NCBI GenBank assembly: GCA_035236585.1
Contig: CP141127.1
Span: forward strand, 69,235,495 to 69,299,494
Source: Warburgia ugandensis
Taxonomy: Eukaryota; Streptophyta; Magnoliopsida; Canellales; Canellaceae
DNA length: 64,000 bases
Reading direction: 5' to 3'
Below, piece after piece: positions 44,505 through 56,940 of this stretch (positions are counted from its first letter, which is position 1; each line of letters starts with the position of its first letter). The position numbers and the translations under genes were made by a program. The notes beneath the pieces were generated by a model that worked only from the letters and a program-made list of their open reading frames with translations, was not told where the DNA came from and ran no database searches.

Positions 44505-47500
44505 TCGGTCAAAGAGGGAACTTTAATTCCATTTCATATATTTTTTTTATCATATTTTGATTGGAAATAAAATAAAAAATTGAATTCCATCAACAATTGA
44601 CTTTTGTGAAATTGAATTCTTCTAAAACTCTAAATTAACTTGGAAACATCAAAATTTAGAATGTATGTGTTGAGAGCTTTCCAATGACACTAAGTTCGCA
44701 CAAAACATAGACGAGCTAAAGAACCCCAAAATTTTCCAAATAAGTGGGTCAAAATTAATAATGACACCCCTCTCTAGTTAGCTTCACCAACAACATGCAC
44801 AAGAGTCAAACTCAACACTACGTGGAGATCGACTCCCTGGAATGAGCTTCCACAAAACAAAGAGAAGGGGGAAAGAAGAAAAGCAATCCCCCTGTCCCCT
44901 TTGTTCTCTTTGGCGGGATCGAGCCCTTTTCCCTTCCAATTCCACTCTAGTGCAGCTCCTCTTCTCCCCTCTTTCCTCTTCCTTTGACGACTTGGCTACA
45001 CATATTGCAAATCCCTCATCCCTGCACTGGCACATCCATCCTTCATCATTTTTCTTCAGCACCAACAAGAGAATCGAAGAACCCTCCTTTCCATTCTTCT
45101 TCTCCAACAAGCTATTGATGCCGAAGTGACCTACCATTCCCCTAGTACAAATTTGGAAAATGCATCACCCATTTTCTCCCGATGTATGTCCTATATTTGG
45201 CAACTAATTTAGATAACGATAGAGCGACGTCCACCACATGTGACAACCACCCTAACGAGATAACCAAATACCCTTTCCCCCCATGTCTCTATCTCTCACC
45301 ACTAACATTGATGCATTTGCTACTCCTCCTTGGACGCTACCCTCAAGTTGTGACTATTTCTTATCTAATATGGGGTGTGTATGACATGGGCATCTGAAAT
45401 CCCACTGACACAATAGCATTAGTGACCATTAAGGCTGGAAAAGCCCTCTCTTCAATGACTATAATGCTCTTTAGTGTTGACCCATCCCCCTTTCCTCTTC
45501 CCTTGCACTGGCTTCCATCTCTTTCTCCATCATTAGTGTCAAAAATCTAGTGATTGTAATTGATCTATCAATTATAGTGATGCACAAATACAAAGATAAT
45601 TCGAATTTAAGATTTGAATCATTCATTGCAATCCTTGTGATGTGAGGAACAAAGCCTCTTAGCCTATTCATCAATAGGAGAAGATTTGACAGAGATCAAG
45701 GGAGGATAGTGACACACAACTTAGATCAAGGCTTGTCATGACAATTGATGATTAGGCACTTCCAGTGACTTTTTGAGCATAGGATCATGTTAAATCATGT
45801 GACATCTTTCACCGATCTTCTTTGAAATTTGGTTTCAATAGTAATTATGCTGTGGATAATTATTTTTGTAATGTGTGTACATGATTATCTTGCAATTCAT
45901 GCTAGAAACTCTAATCCAAGAGGTAATAGATGTAGATCGATGAAGATCATTGATCCAATGGTCAATTAGTTGATCTGAGTTTCGAACAACTATGAATCAT
46001 TAGATTTCTATCAAGAACACATACCCAAATTCTATAATTACTTTTTCAAGTAATCAAATTGAGGTAATTGATTCACATCAAATTAGGAACACAATTTGAT
46101 CTTGAAATCTCCAATATGAACTAAAGTTTTGATTTAAATTATGAATATATATGTAGATCTGAGTCATTGATGAACACCCAATGGCATGGATCTAAAATTC
46201 TAGTAATAGTGAATGTATAATTTGATTGAAAAGTCATATCCATAAGATTGAATGGTTGAGATCGTTCAATTTGTCAAGAATTGGTTTCCATCTCATCTAG
46301 GAAGACCTATACTATTAATTGATAACAGCAGGTGTGAAACCTGATTTAGTGAACAATTATGAAAGATTATCTTTATGTGTTATTCAACTTGGATACTTGA
46401 CCTAGATTCTAAACTCTATCTGGATTTTATATGGTGTATAGGTTTTGTTGCATATTTAGATTTCAATCCTTGATTTAGATTTTAGCTATGGCATGGCTAG
46501 TAAGCCAGTGGAATTCATAAGTTCACCTTATGAGATAGGTGTTTAACATCTATAAGTTTGTTGCATATTCGAATTTTAAATGGGTTCTAGTTTATTTGCA
46601 TGCAATTCTAAATTAAGCTTGAGAACTGTGATGTTTGGTTTTAGTAAGTTAATATGCCAATAATTCATTGTTTATTGAAAACATTTGAATTGCATTGAAA
46701 TGCTTATATGTGACTATTACATGGTCTTGGTTTGATCCATGATTATGTGATTTGGCTATTTTGCATGGTTTAAATGATTCATAAATGATAATTATGCATA
46801 GCATTGATTTATGATCCCTAATTTGATTTCATGGATGATTAGTATGTGATTAGTGAGTCATATTAGGTTCTAAGGTATTGGATTTATTGCCTTGTTTATC
46901 ATAGATATGTTTTAGATGAGTACTTTTGTCCATTGGACCATATGCTTGAAGGGTAGTAGGGTTGGCTACTCCCCTCCAAAATTTTAGATACCTGATATCA
47001 CCATGATAGACATTTTTCTACTTTGGACATCATGGGAAGGCCTCGCTGGAGTTGTTCTGCACCTCCACATGCGTTGTGGATGAAGCCACTCTGCTATGGT
47101 ATTGGCAATGACCATGAGATGGACTGAGTCTAGGTTGCAGATGCATAGTGGTCCATATGTTTCTATTATGATTTTAGTGGAAGCATGGTGCTACGAGTAT
47201 GACTAAGTGATAGCACCTGTGTTAATGGGGCATGACAATGCTTGGATATTTTATGGTATGAGAACTCATGAACACATTGATGTGGACCCATGTATGATTG
47301 GGATGACCCTACCATTGTTAAGATTTATGATTTTTATGAGCTGCTATGATTTTGAACTCATATTAGTATCTAGCATGTTTTGCAAATAGAATGGATTTAT
47401 ACTGACATGAATGCATTATAGATTTTAAACTCATGTCGTATCATAGCTGGATTTACTTATGAAAATGAGATCATTGTATTTCATCTCATGAACTTAATGC

Positions 47501-48241
47501 AATGCTTTTACATAAATGCATTTCAGGATTGTAGTATTATTGTACAAGATTGAGATTTTTATTCGAGGTTGGATATGTGAGTTATGGACTCATGACTAGA
47601 TTTTGATTGTTGAGACACTCTTGGGAACCTGTGAGATAGGGTATTCCCTTAATGATGAGATTTTACACTTATTTAAGTATTTTATGAGCTTTTGACTCCT
47701 TGGATGCATCATTACTTTCCAAGGGATGATTTTGTAAAGAGCATGGATTATACTAGCATGGGTTTATTGCAACTGTGTACTTAAACTTTAATTGGATGAA
47801 TTGCACTTTCATGAAATATGATTATTATGGCATGCTTACTTGATTGTGATTTTACAAAAGCATCATGCCTTTGGGAAATTTTCTATAGTGCACTTATGAT
47901 GAGTGTTTGGTACACTCATGGGACTCGTGAGGTTGGGTATCCCCGCTAATAATGAGATCTTACGCTCATTCAAAGTGTTTTTACAAACTTTTGATAGTCT
48001 AACTTCATAGTATGCTTTTGAATGGAATTGTAAATGGCATGGATTGGATCGACATGGACTAGATGTAGGTTTTACACTTTATGTTGCACTTGGATATAGT
48101 TTTACTCCTTGGTGGGATTTGTCGATAAGTTCATATGATTATGATTTTTGTAAAAGCATCCTGCTCTTTTTATGAATTTATATAAATGATTGTATTACTA
48201 CATCTTGATGTTTGAAATTTAATTATATTTGAAACCATGAA
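44505..48241 (+). mobile_element. Element A, right LTR, part 1
   Basis: It aligns with 26810-29189 and 41385-42070 in order, and continues about 600 bases past the point where the left LTR is cut. The first dozen bases are too diverged to show the TG end. It is split at 48241/48242 by solo LTR B. A segment of about 115 bases near 46870-46980 has no counterpart in the left LTR. Plus- and minus-strand open frames here (44784-45137, 44842-45129, 47207-47389) are not conserved in the other LTR. Confidence 0.75.
48237..48241. repeat. Target-site duplication ATGAA, left of solo LTR B
   Basis: ATGAA directly precedes TGTAACACCCC and recurs at 53788-53792 directly after CATTACA. Confidence 0.85.
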
Positions 48242-48550
48242 TGTAACACCCCTAATTTTTTATAATGAAATTAAATAAATATTAAAATTTAGAATTTCCA
48301 TGAAAATCAGGCTGGAATATTAGGGTTATGAAATATGCACTTCTCATAGAAGTTAAATCAAGGTATAAGACCTGTATAATTGAAAACATATGCAACGAAC
48401 GCTTTAAAATGACTGTAAGCATGCCAATTTCTGAAAACGGATGAAAAATCTGTATTTTTCTTCATTTTAATGAATGAAAGGGCAGAATGGTAATTTCATA
48501 AATAACCAAGACTTGAGACCTCAAAATCTAGAATGTACTCAGAAATACGA

Positions 48551-48571
48551 ATCCAATGCCACTAAGTATGC
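48551..48571 (+). other. Conserved LTR 5' motif (CCAATGCCACTAAG)
   Basis: The core CCAAYGNCACTAAG is found about 170-360 bases inside every Tekay-like LTR here: 26970, 44678, 48551, 60421 (plus) and 2004-2024, 32489-32509, 41006-41025 (minus). It is the only short sequence I see kept across all of them. Confidence 0.65.
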
Positions 48572-48833
48572 TCAATTCCGAGCTTGGGAGAATAAAATGG
48601 ATTTTTCTCCATAAAAGGGGCAATTTGGTCTTTTCACACTCATGTGGGGCCCACATGGGGCCCACAAAGGACCCATAAAGGGATCCAACGTCTGGAAAAC
48701 ATGCAATCATTAGTCAAACCACTATCACCTTCTAGTGGAGAAGGAGGTGGTAGTGGGAATCTAATATACATTAAATAATAAAAAGGAGAAAACATAATTA
48801 TTGCATGTTATTATGAAAACCACTCAAAACACC

Positions 48834-48842
48834 CATAAATAG
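48834..48842 (+). promoter_or_regulatory. Putative TATA box of solo LTR B
   Basis: CCATAAATA, aligned with CTATAAATA in the copies at 2421-2430 and 1764-1773. It lies about 590 bases into the LTR. Confidence 0.5.
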
Positions 48843-51800
48843 ACCTCAAAAAAATTCTCAAAAATGTTCCAAAAATCATTCACGAGGTCCCCTATTATGC
48901 TGCCAAAATTCAACTCCAGAAACCTCCCCAAACTCCCCCAATTTCTTCTTCTTCTTCATTAGTTTTTTTTTTTTTTTCACTCAGGATGCGTCTGTGGACA
49001 CGCCCAAAAAACCCTATTTCAATTAGCCATCACTTTCTACCCATTGAAACCCCATCTTCACCATTGGATTTGTTAGGAAAAGGTCTAGTTACAAAAGCCC
49101 TTTAATTTGAGGATGATCCACCTCTTGGATCACCGAAAAAATGAAAACAAAGGTTAACCCAATTAGGGTTACCATCTCTGGCTGTCTTCACCAAATTTTG
49201 GCCAATCTGGCTGGTGAATGGAGATATTACCCCCATTTATATCTGTAGAATATAGTTTTATTCAAAAACCCCATGGTACCTCACAATCTCCGGCAATGGC
49301 AACGGAGAATTTTTCGTCTGTATATTTTTTCGGAAGCTAGGGTTTTCTCTATGTTTCTCTGGCTAGTTTTCTTGGTCTCCGGTAAATGTTTCTTCCCCAG
49401 ACCGGCTCAGGTAGGCCAGTTTCTCTTCCCCCTTTCAATTCTGGTAGGCATGGTGGGTTTTCCGGCCATCAAGAGATCTCCCCAGTCGTAGATCCGTTGG
49501 AGACGATGGATCCTGCTTGGGTGGTGGAGATCTCATCACAGACGGCTGAAATGAATCTTCTAAGTCGCTGGATGACTTCATAGGGTCCCAAAACCCCAAG
49601 AGATGAAATCTGGGCCTTTGATGTTAATAGATGGAGGAGATCGGGTCACAGGCGATTCGATGGTCTAGATTGGACCGTCTCGCCTGTAGCCGGTGACCTT
49701 TACCCAGCTACTTAGGTTAGGTGGTAACAGGCGCGGGACGGTGATCGTTCCGTAACTATAACCCAGATCTGATCTGGGTCATCTATTCAATTAACTGAAA
49801 CCTTTATTTCTTCAATTCAGAGCTCCATATAGATCTGATTTTAGATCCGGAAGTTTCTACAGATTCCTTGTCACTTGATCTAGATATTGAATGTATTATA
49901 TCCATGTTTCAAATTGTTATTTTATATGTTATTTGGTAAAATCAGTATCCATGATCTTACATCATGGACCAGATGACTTTAAAAGGCAAATCTGAACTGA
50001 TGGATGTCTTTAGAGACACTCTAATACTTTAGGATCATGTTCAGAGTTAGATTTATGTTCTTATATATGAATTAATTGATTAAAAACCATAAAGATGGAA
50101 TTCAGCCCTTAAAACAGGCTGAAATCTTAAAATCTTAATTCGAATGGTAATTGACCTTGAAATTTAGATCTGAAACTTTCCTCAAATTCATATTGATGTT
50201 AAGAATACATTGAAAATTTTAGATCATGTTTTTAATTAGTATATACATGATCTATTTAATCAAATCCATGTCATTGATTATGGATCATGGCCCACATGAC
50301 CCCAAATATAAAATCGGAACCGTTGGATGTGTTTATAAGGTTCCAAAACCTTAAAAACCATGTTCACAATAGAATTTTTATGTCTCTATGTTAGTCCAAT
50401 CAACCCAAAACAATAAGGTGAAATTCAGCCCTTAAAAAGGGCTGAAATCTTAAAATTTCAATTCTGAGCTCAATTGAGATCGAAAAGTTGGGATGGATTC
50501 CTTGTGATAATCAAAATGTACTGAATCTATAAAAGTTTAATTTTAATTAATTAAAATTTCTGTAATTAAGTGGATAAGTAACTAACAACCTTGATCTACA
50601 AGATCTAGGATGATCAGACCACTAATACCTCATGGGATGATGATTTTATAATATAATAAATAAAATTAGTGGATTAAATGGTATTAATTAGGTAGATCTT
50701 AAGAGATCTAGCCTTAAGAATTACTAAAATCCCTAAAAATGAACAATATCTCTTAGATCAAGATGATCCATGATGATTGGATAGTATGGATGTAATTTGA
50801 TGATGATCTTGAGATAAGATCATATGGATTTAATGAATTCATGATGTGGATTTGGGCTAGATCAAGATCTATGCCCTTAAATGTTACAAAGTAACCTAAG
50901 ATCTCCTTGATCGGATAGATCAAGGAAGATCAAATCAATGGATGAGATAAATCCATGATTTAATAATTAAATTAAATCAATATAATATGTTGGATCTAAA
51001 ATAAAATGAAGGATTAAGATCTAAACCTTAAAAAGATGAAGGATGACTATGGATCAATTAAGACCCTTGGATCATGATAACATGTTAGATTTCTATTTCA
51101 ATTATTGAACATTATGATAATTGTCTTTCATTTCTTAATTGAATTATTTATTTCAGTGTTTAGTTAATTGTTTATTCATGCTTTAAATTTATGCTTCAAT
51201 GCTTAAGTAATTGTAATTTCATTGAAATGGAAATTAAATGAAATTAGAAGGAAGGGACATTCACATGAAATGTATGACATGGACTTAATGATAGTAATGA
51301 CCATAGTTAGTAGGATAATATAAGGAAATATAAATTCCTTGGTCCAAATTAGGAGAATAATAAATCTCAACGAATGACATTTTAGTTCATGGATTTAATT
51401 AAAAACAATTAGAAAGAATACTTAGGATTAAATGCTCATAGGAACCTTATGAAAGGTTGAGTTCAGGTCAAGCTAGTGAATGATGGACATAGTGGTTAAG
51501 GGGCTTATCTAATAGAGCCACGCTCTCCTCTCACCTTCCGTTGACGTTTGTGAGGTTTAAACACCTCCTTACATGAGGATTGAAGTAGCCACTTTGTGTT
51601 CAACCATTTAACTAGTAAGCCTTAGCCAATTTGACATAATAAGAGCAATCTAGCCTTAGAATGAAATAAGCTACCCTCAACCAATAAAACATTAATTGGT
51701 TGAGTAATAATAATGAGAGCATAAAATGTAGTAAATCATCTAATCTTGATAAAAATTGGAAATCAAGATAAAGATGATCAAACAAGATCCATAGGATCTT

Positions 51801-52183
51801 GGATGATCAAAAACAAATACTAATGTAGTATTGTATAGTATGTATGCGTATGTAGAAGAACATAGATAGAGAATCCCAAACCCTTGATCAAATTTGATTC
51901 AAGAAAAATTAGGGTATCATCTATAGGAATACATACTTGAATAGGGAAATAACCTTATATATATATATATGGTATGACAGATGGATGAATCCAGACCATG
52001 ATAGACATTGTGGAAGAATACACTGGAGATGTATGAATCAAGATACTACTTTGAGGTAGGTGGATATACAATGATATATTAGAGATTCATGTATAGATAT
52101 ACATGATTTTCTGTCTAAAAATATAGACCTTCATTATATTAGTATGCTTAGTACCTTAGCATAGTCATGATCTAAACAAGTGG

Positions 52184-52445
52184 TCCAAAACTTATGATCC
52201 AAAACATATGATCCAACTAAGTGATCCAACACACATGATCCAAATAAATGATCCAAAACATATGATCCAATTGAGGGATCCAAAACATATGATCCAATTA
52301 AGGGATCCAAAACATATGATCCAATTGAGGAATCCAAAACATATGATCCAATTAAGTGATCCAATACACATTGATCAAACAAAGTGATCCAAAATATGGG
52401 ATCTAACCAAATGATCAAACAAAGTGATCCAAAACATGGGATCTA
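52184..52445. repeat. 27-bp minisatellite inside solo LTR B
   Basis: About nine or ten imperfect units of TGATCCAATTAAGGGATCCA followed by AAACATA, period 27 bases. Because 27 is a multiple of three, one minus-strand frame stays open with a 9-residue repeat (GSYVLDPLI); this is a by-product. The copy at 2296-7133 lacks this array. Confidence 0.85.
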
Positions 52446-52639
52446 ACTAAATAATCAAACAAAGAGATCTAAGCTCATAATCTAATCCACTTGATCTAAT
52501 TTAATAATCAAGTATAATGAGGTGAAAGTACTGAGATATGAAGACTAAGGAAACCCTAAGAATAGGGTATGTATAATATTCCAGCCTTAGTTAAACAGAC
52601 AGATCGTCTGATATGTACAATATATTTTCCATACAAGTA

Positions 52640-52990
52640 TGGAGACTTGTGGTTTTGTTTTACATAGAGATAGAGACTGGGGATGCTATGCTAGGGATGT
52701 TATGAGGGTTTGGCCACCCGCTTCTTGAAACTTATATGATGATACCATGCCCAAAGAGAGGCTAAATGTTAGGTGAGGCAGTAATGGGAAGGCCCCACTG
52801 TGACAGCCATGGTCCACCCCATGAGGACATGGATTGATTATTCCACAGTTGGTGTCAGTGGAGGATTATACAGTTATCCGGGCGCGCTGTATGGATTGAG
52901 GCTGTAAGCATAGTAGTCCTAATGTATTTTGCATTATGATGCACATATGATAGGCACAGTGTGATGCCATGGCATGATGATATGCTATTA
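52640..52990 (+). other. Conserved LTR block with hairpins II-IV (family B)
   Basis: It matches 6080-6420 and 62540-62900. Hairpins: TGCAT-TATG-ATGCA (52930-52943), GGCAC-AGTGTG-ATGCC (52953-52968, one mismatch) and GGCAT-GATGAT-ATGCT (52971-52986, ending in a wobble or mismatch). Confidence 0.6.
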
Positions 52991-53021
52991 CATTGGTTCC
53001 TAGAATAAAAACCCCATATGA

Positions 53022-53155
53022 GGATTGGCTAGGTATTGCTCTTCTAAGTGAGAGTATAGCCAGGGGAAGGAACACGTGTTGAATAATCTTTGGCTAGGTA
53101 TTGCTCTCCTAAGTGGGAGTATAGCTAGGGAAAGTAACAAGTTTTGAGCAATCTT
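53022..53155. repeat. Tandem duplication of about 65 bp
   Basis: TGGCTAGGTATTGCTCT and the following 50 bases occur twice in a row (from about 53029 and 53092) with few changes. Only this LTR copy has it. Confidence 0.75.
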
Positions 53156-53316
53156 CACTATATTAACTAATTTGTCATGTACTACATAAATAACGTGTGT
53201 ACCCTATGTGGATATATCTTATGAATGGATAACTATGATGAAATAAGGACTGAGGTATGTACTCTTATGTTGATGAAGTAGTGTGTTTTTGTATTCCCCT
53301 ACCAAGCATAGCTTGC

Positions 53317-53346
53317 TGAGGTATTGTACATGTTTACAATACCTCA
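53317..53346 (+). other. Perfect 12-bp stem-loop near the 3' end of solo LTR B
   Basis: The arm TGAGGTATTGTA pairs fully with TACAATACCTCA across a 6-base loop. The matching structures at 63511-63547 (14 bp) and 53837-53866 (11 of 12) have A-T where this one has G-C at the fifth pair. It follows CCCCTACCAAGCATAGCTTG, also shared. Confidence 0.75.
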
Positions 53347-53580
53347 GATACAAAGAAGGAGGGTTAGAAGCTTAAGACTATAGAAGACTTAAGAAGATGT
53401 GGATGAATAATCAAACAAGATACCTCCTCTTGAAGACATGTATTTTATTTGAGGGAATTGTATTGTACTGAGAGTTTTTAATGTATGGTGAGGTTTGTAA
53501 ATTTTGGATTATGTAATTTGGACAAGTATTGTACTGCTCCCGTGCTGTACTGTGAACCACTGAATGGATCCTGGAAGTTT

Positions 53581-53586
53581 AATAAA
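53581..53586 (+). terminator. AATAAA, candidate polyadenylation signal of LTR B
   Basis: Same context as 6930-6935, about 200 bases before the LTR end. With the TATA box at 48834 this would give an unusually long repeated (R) region. Confidence 0.4.
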
Positions 53587-53787
53587 ATCATATTCCTTCA
53601 ATGGAATTTTATTTTGTACACAAATTGTACTTATGTTATGTATGAAGTGGTGACTTGGGTTTTCAAAACAAGTTTAAAAAGAAAAGAATTTCCGCTGCTT
53701 TGTTTTGTAAATTTTTTTTATTGAGGGGACGCCCTTGCCTTTGAAAAATATATTATAAAATGTGTTTCGAAAACCTGGGTCATTACA

Positions 53788-53980
53788 ATGAAAACTATAA
53801 ATTAGATATTAAGCACCTATGCAAGCAATATCTTACTGAGATATTGTAATGGTTTACAATTTCTCATATTTGAAGAAGTGATTTGGAGGAAAGCAGTTTG
53901 AGCTTGCGAAAGGTTTTCAAATGACAATTATTGTGACACAAGATCATGTTAATAAAGTATGTAGAGGAGACATTTACTTG
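53788..53980 (+). mobile_element. Element A, right LTR, part 2
   Basis: It continues element A after solo LTR B. It carries GCAAGC...CTTACTGAG and the stem-loop at 53837-53866, placing it near the 3' end of a Tekay-like LTR, and AATAAAG at about 53951. The true end of A is not visible; it may lie beyond solo LTR C2 in 56523-56940 or be deleted. Confidence 0.6.
53837..53866 (+). other. Stem-loop near the 3' end of element A right LTR
   Basis: TGAGATATTGTA faces TACAATTTCTCA, pairing 11 of 12. It is the counterpart of the stem-loops at 53317-53346 and 63511-63547. Confidence 0.65.
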
Positions 53981-53985
53981 ATTAC

Positions 53986-56517
53986 TGATAAGTATTTAAT
54001 TTTTCATAAAAACCACTGAATTAGTACCCATGTGCTACAACTTATAGGGGTAAATTAGGGTTCTAGACCAAAATTTTAACACATGCATTTTTGGCCTAAT
54101 AACCCAAAAGTTTGATAGCTTGTAGGTCCAGAGGTTAATTTGAGGTAAGCATATGATTAATCATATTTTTTTAGGATTTAATTAGGAATTTTAACTTTTA
54201 TAGGAAGTACGATGCTGATCCAACAACCAAAATCAATCAGGATGAAATTCAAGATTAGGATCAAAAGATCTAGTCAAAGCCTCAAAGTCGTCACTTCAAC
54301 ATAAACCAAAGGCCAAGATCAATTTGTGGGCTAGTAATGGATGTGATTAAAGGAACTAAAGATGGCCAAAGTAGGCCTATGAAGTAAGCCATGCATTCCC
54401 ACCACCTTTGCATGGGAGCCATTCAAGCCACCTTAGCTATATAAGCCATGAAAGAAGGTAGCAAGCTAAGGAATTTAAGCCAAATCATACAAGCCACTCA
54501 ATCTAAGGGTTGAAGCCAAGAAAACAAGCCAAAGAAGTTTTCTAAAGGAAAATCTATTAGGATAAGTTGGCATATGGACCAACAGGATGAGAACATTCAA
54601 ATTTTGATGTTTTTCCCATTTTTCTCCATCTTTTTATCACTTTCCACCTCATCACCAAAGACCACCACGAGTTTGACTTTCTATTCAAGAGTCTTACCAA
54701 TCCATAACTCTTCCACCTTCCTAAACTCCCTTCTGAACCATCCAACCAATCCCTACTTCCTAGAAAACCACTTAGCCAATCAAATTTTCCCATGTCAACC
54801 CACTTTCCTTTTAGAAAAGAAAAGACACCTATATCCTTTTCAAAATTAGAAACTAGCTAGCCCATGCTTTTTATCTCTCTCTTATGTCATGTTTATGATA
54901 TCATCTTACTAATTTATCTTTCATATAACCTTCCTTATTCAATACCCAACCCTAGTGCCACTTTTCTTATGTCTTCACCCCATCCTAAGTTAGGAAATCA
55001 CTCATCTATATATAGACCCATGTTCCATACGAATTTTCTAAGTAGAGGTTGACACAACCTTGAATTCTTACTTTTGTTTGGTGCTTTAGTTGTTGCTAGA
55101 CTTTGGACATTGTTGGTGCTTTTCTTCCTTTGTTCTTCTTGTTATTCTCTTTCTTATTTGCTCTCCAAATCAGGTTAGTAACTTAGTTGTTTTACTTTAG
55201 TTTCATTACTTTAAGATTTCATTGTTTTGCTTCTTAGAATTCCTGCTACTTTCCAACCCTTAATCTCTTTCTTCTTCACACCATTCCATCAGTTTTTCTT
55301 TGTTATTCAATCAAGATTCAAGTTATTTATTCTCTGGTAGTGACAACCAAGAGAAGAGCTAGCTTAAGTCTTTGATTTCTCCTCTTAAAATTCACAAAAT
55401 TTTCCCTCAATTTAGGTGTTTTCCCCTTAACTAATTCACCCACTTAGCCTATATTTTTCTCAATTTCCTTTCTATATTTTCTTTACATGTCATTATGATT
55501 TAGAGTGTGAGCATTATATTGGAATTTTGTTGTTGTTTAGATAGGATTCCAGGAGTTAGAAAAGCGCATATTTTTCATATTTTGTGGATAATTTTATGCA
55601 CATAATTTTGATGTAAATTGGATATGATTCAATAATATTTTATGGGAATTTTTATTATGGAATGTTTCTTTCATAAATATACTTTGTATTTGGGTTGTTT
55701 TCTTGCATAAAACTTATGGTTTTAATAGCTTTCTAATGCAAGATTCATTTACTATTCTTAAGTGCCAAATCTAGAAATTGATTTTTTCTTAACTTTGTGC
55801 TTTATTCTAGCAATCAAAACATCTTTTTTCCTGAATCATTAGGTACCCATTTAGATTTTTATGTTGTTTATTAGATCCCATAGTTATTTTTCATAGTAAC
55901 TCACTGTAGGTACATTAAAATTTATCATCTTGAGAGCTCCAAAATCATGCACATAGTCCAAAAACTACGTACATGGTTCTATGTCCCATTCTCCTTTGAA
56001 CTCTGGTTAATTTAGTTGTTGGATCTTGTATTACAATAGTTAAATTAGTTATTTTTATATTGTTCTAGGTTTAGAAAGTTTCCTTTTTGAATTTTAGAGA
56101 GTTCTCTTTTTTATAAGTTTTATTTAAGAAAGTTTTTTTAAGTAGTTTTCTTAAGTTTAGTGTCCTTGTTTGTATCTTTCTAATTATTTGTAGTTTCTTT
56201 ATTTGTTACTATTATTTAGTTAAGTTTCCAATTCCAATTGTTAGTTGAAGTTTTAGTAAATTTCCCTTACTTTTAATTCTAGATCAGGAAAGTTTCTCAT
56301 TTAGCATGTTTCTTGATTTTGCTTAGTTTCTAATTTCATGTTTTAATTTTTATTCTTAATTTTAGGACAAAAATCACTTGAATTTAGCTAGGTTAGATAG
56401 TTTAAAAGTAGTGATCATTAGAAACATATTAGTTCAACTCCTTGAGGGATCGACTTCACTAGCGTGCTATATTGCAAATGATTTGTGCGCCTGCTAGTTT
56501 TAATTAAAATAACAACA
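53986..56517 (+). mobile_element. Solo LTR of family C, 2532 bp
   Basis: It begins TGATAAGTATTTAATTTT and ends TTAAAATAACAACA, flanked by ATTAC at 53981-53985 and 56518-56522. It matches 11928-14170 through most of its length and has extra sequence at about 54430-55020. The extra part contains the opposed open frames at 54557-54849, which I do not regard as genes. The T-rich sense strand matches the other copy. Confidence 0.85.
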
Positions 56518-56522
56518 ATTAC

Positions 56523-56940
56523 TAAAATTAATGAATGGATTGTGGACTTTCTAATTATTGCCTGCCATTTTAATTAGGACTTATATGTATATAATGTACA
56601 AATTAGACTGTGGTCTGTGCATGGATGAAATTATTAGAAAAATGAAAATGTTGTTGTCAAAACTTTTGATATTTGAAAATTTTGTATTTACAAAAGTATG
56701 CAAATGTGTTAATATAGGGACTAAGTTTCCAAATATATTTGGATGGCCATCTATGTCTCCAGTAGGTGTATTGCATGGCATGAGTTAAACGTGGTATATC
56801 TAAAAGAAGAGAACTCTTTTGAATCTTCATTAGAAATGGAACAATCATTTGGTCATTAAATCCAAGTTTTTGGGATTAGAATAATACTTGAGGTTTTAGA
56901 AAAGTATTTTCTTAAAGTAAAATGTTTTTTATATTGGTTT
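56523..56940. other. Unresolved segment between solo LTR C2 and array D
   Basis: It is either the last part of element A's right LTR or unrelated DNA. Open frames on both strands (56558-56788 plus; 56581-56848 minus) overlap each other, so at most one could be real. None shows a known motif. Confidence 0.4.

Larger units (their letters stand above)
48242..53787 (+). mobile_element. Solo LTR of family B, 5546 bp
   Basis: It begins TGTAACACCCCTAATTTTTT and ends CCTGGGTCATTACA, with complementary tips, and is flanked by a perfect 5-bp duplication. No second LTR or internal region is attached, so this is a solo LTR left by recombination. At 5.5 kb it is among the long end of plant LTR sizes. Order of parts: CACTAAG motif (48551-48571), TATA (48834-48842), a GC-rich block (49.66-49.76 kb), GATC-rich middle, a 27-bp minisatellite (52184-52445), the GCCACCCGC block (52640-52990), a perfect stem-loop (53317-53346) and AATAAA (53581). 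ORFs in it are not conserved in other copies. Confidence 0.9.

Noticed and set aside
49273-49583. Two overlapping plus-strand frames (72 and 65 codons) with a hydrophobic stretch resembling a signal peptide
   Set aside because: They lie inside solo LTR B; the corresponding region near 2.9-3.2 kb does not keep either frame.
52134-52418. 94-codon open frame with a regular 9-residue repeat
   Set aside because: The period equals the 27-bp minisatellite; it is absent from the other LTR copy and has no coding signature.
52184-52445. CRISPR-like regular repeats
   Set aside because: The units are contiguous and imperfect, without unique spacers, and the context is a plant LTR.
56558-56848. Possible small gene between solo LTR C2 and array D
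   Set aside because: Opposing frames overlap completely, no motif is recognisable, and the region is probably an LTR remainder.
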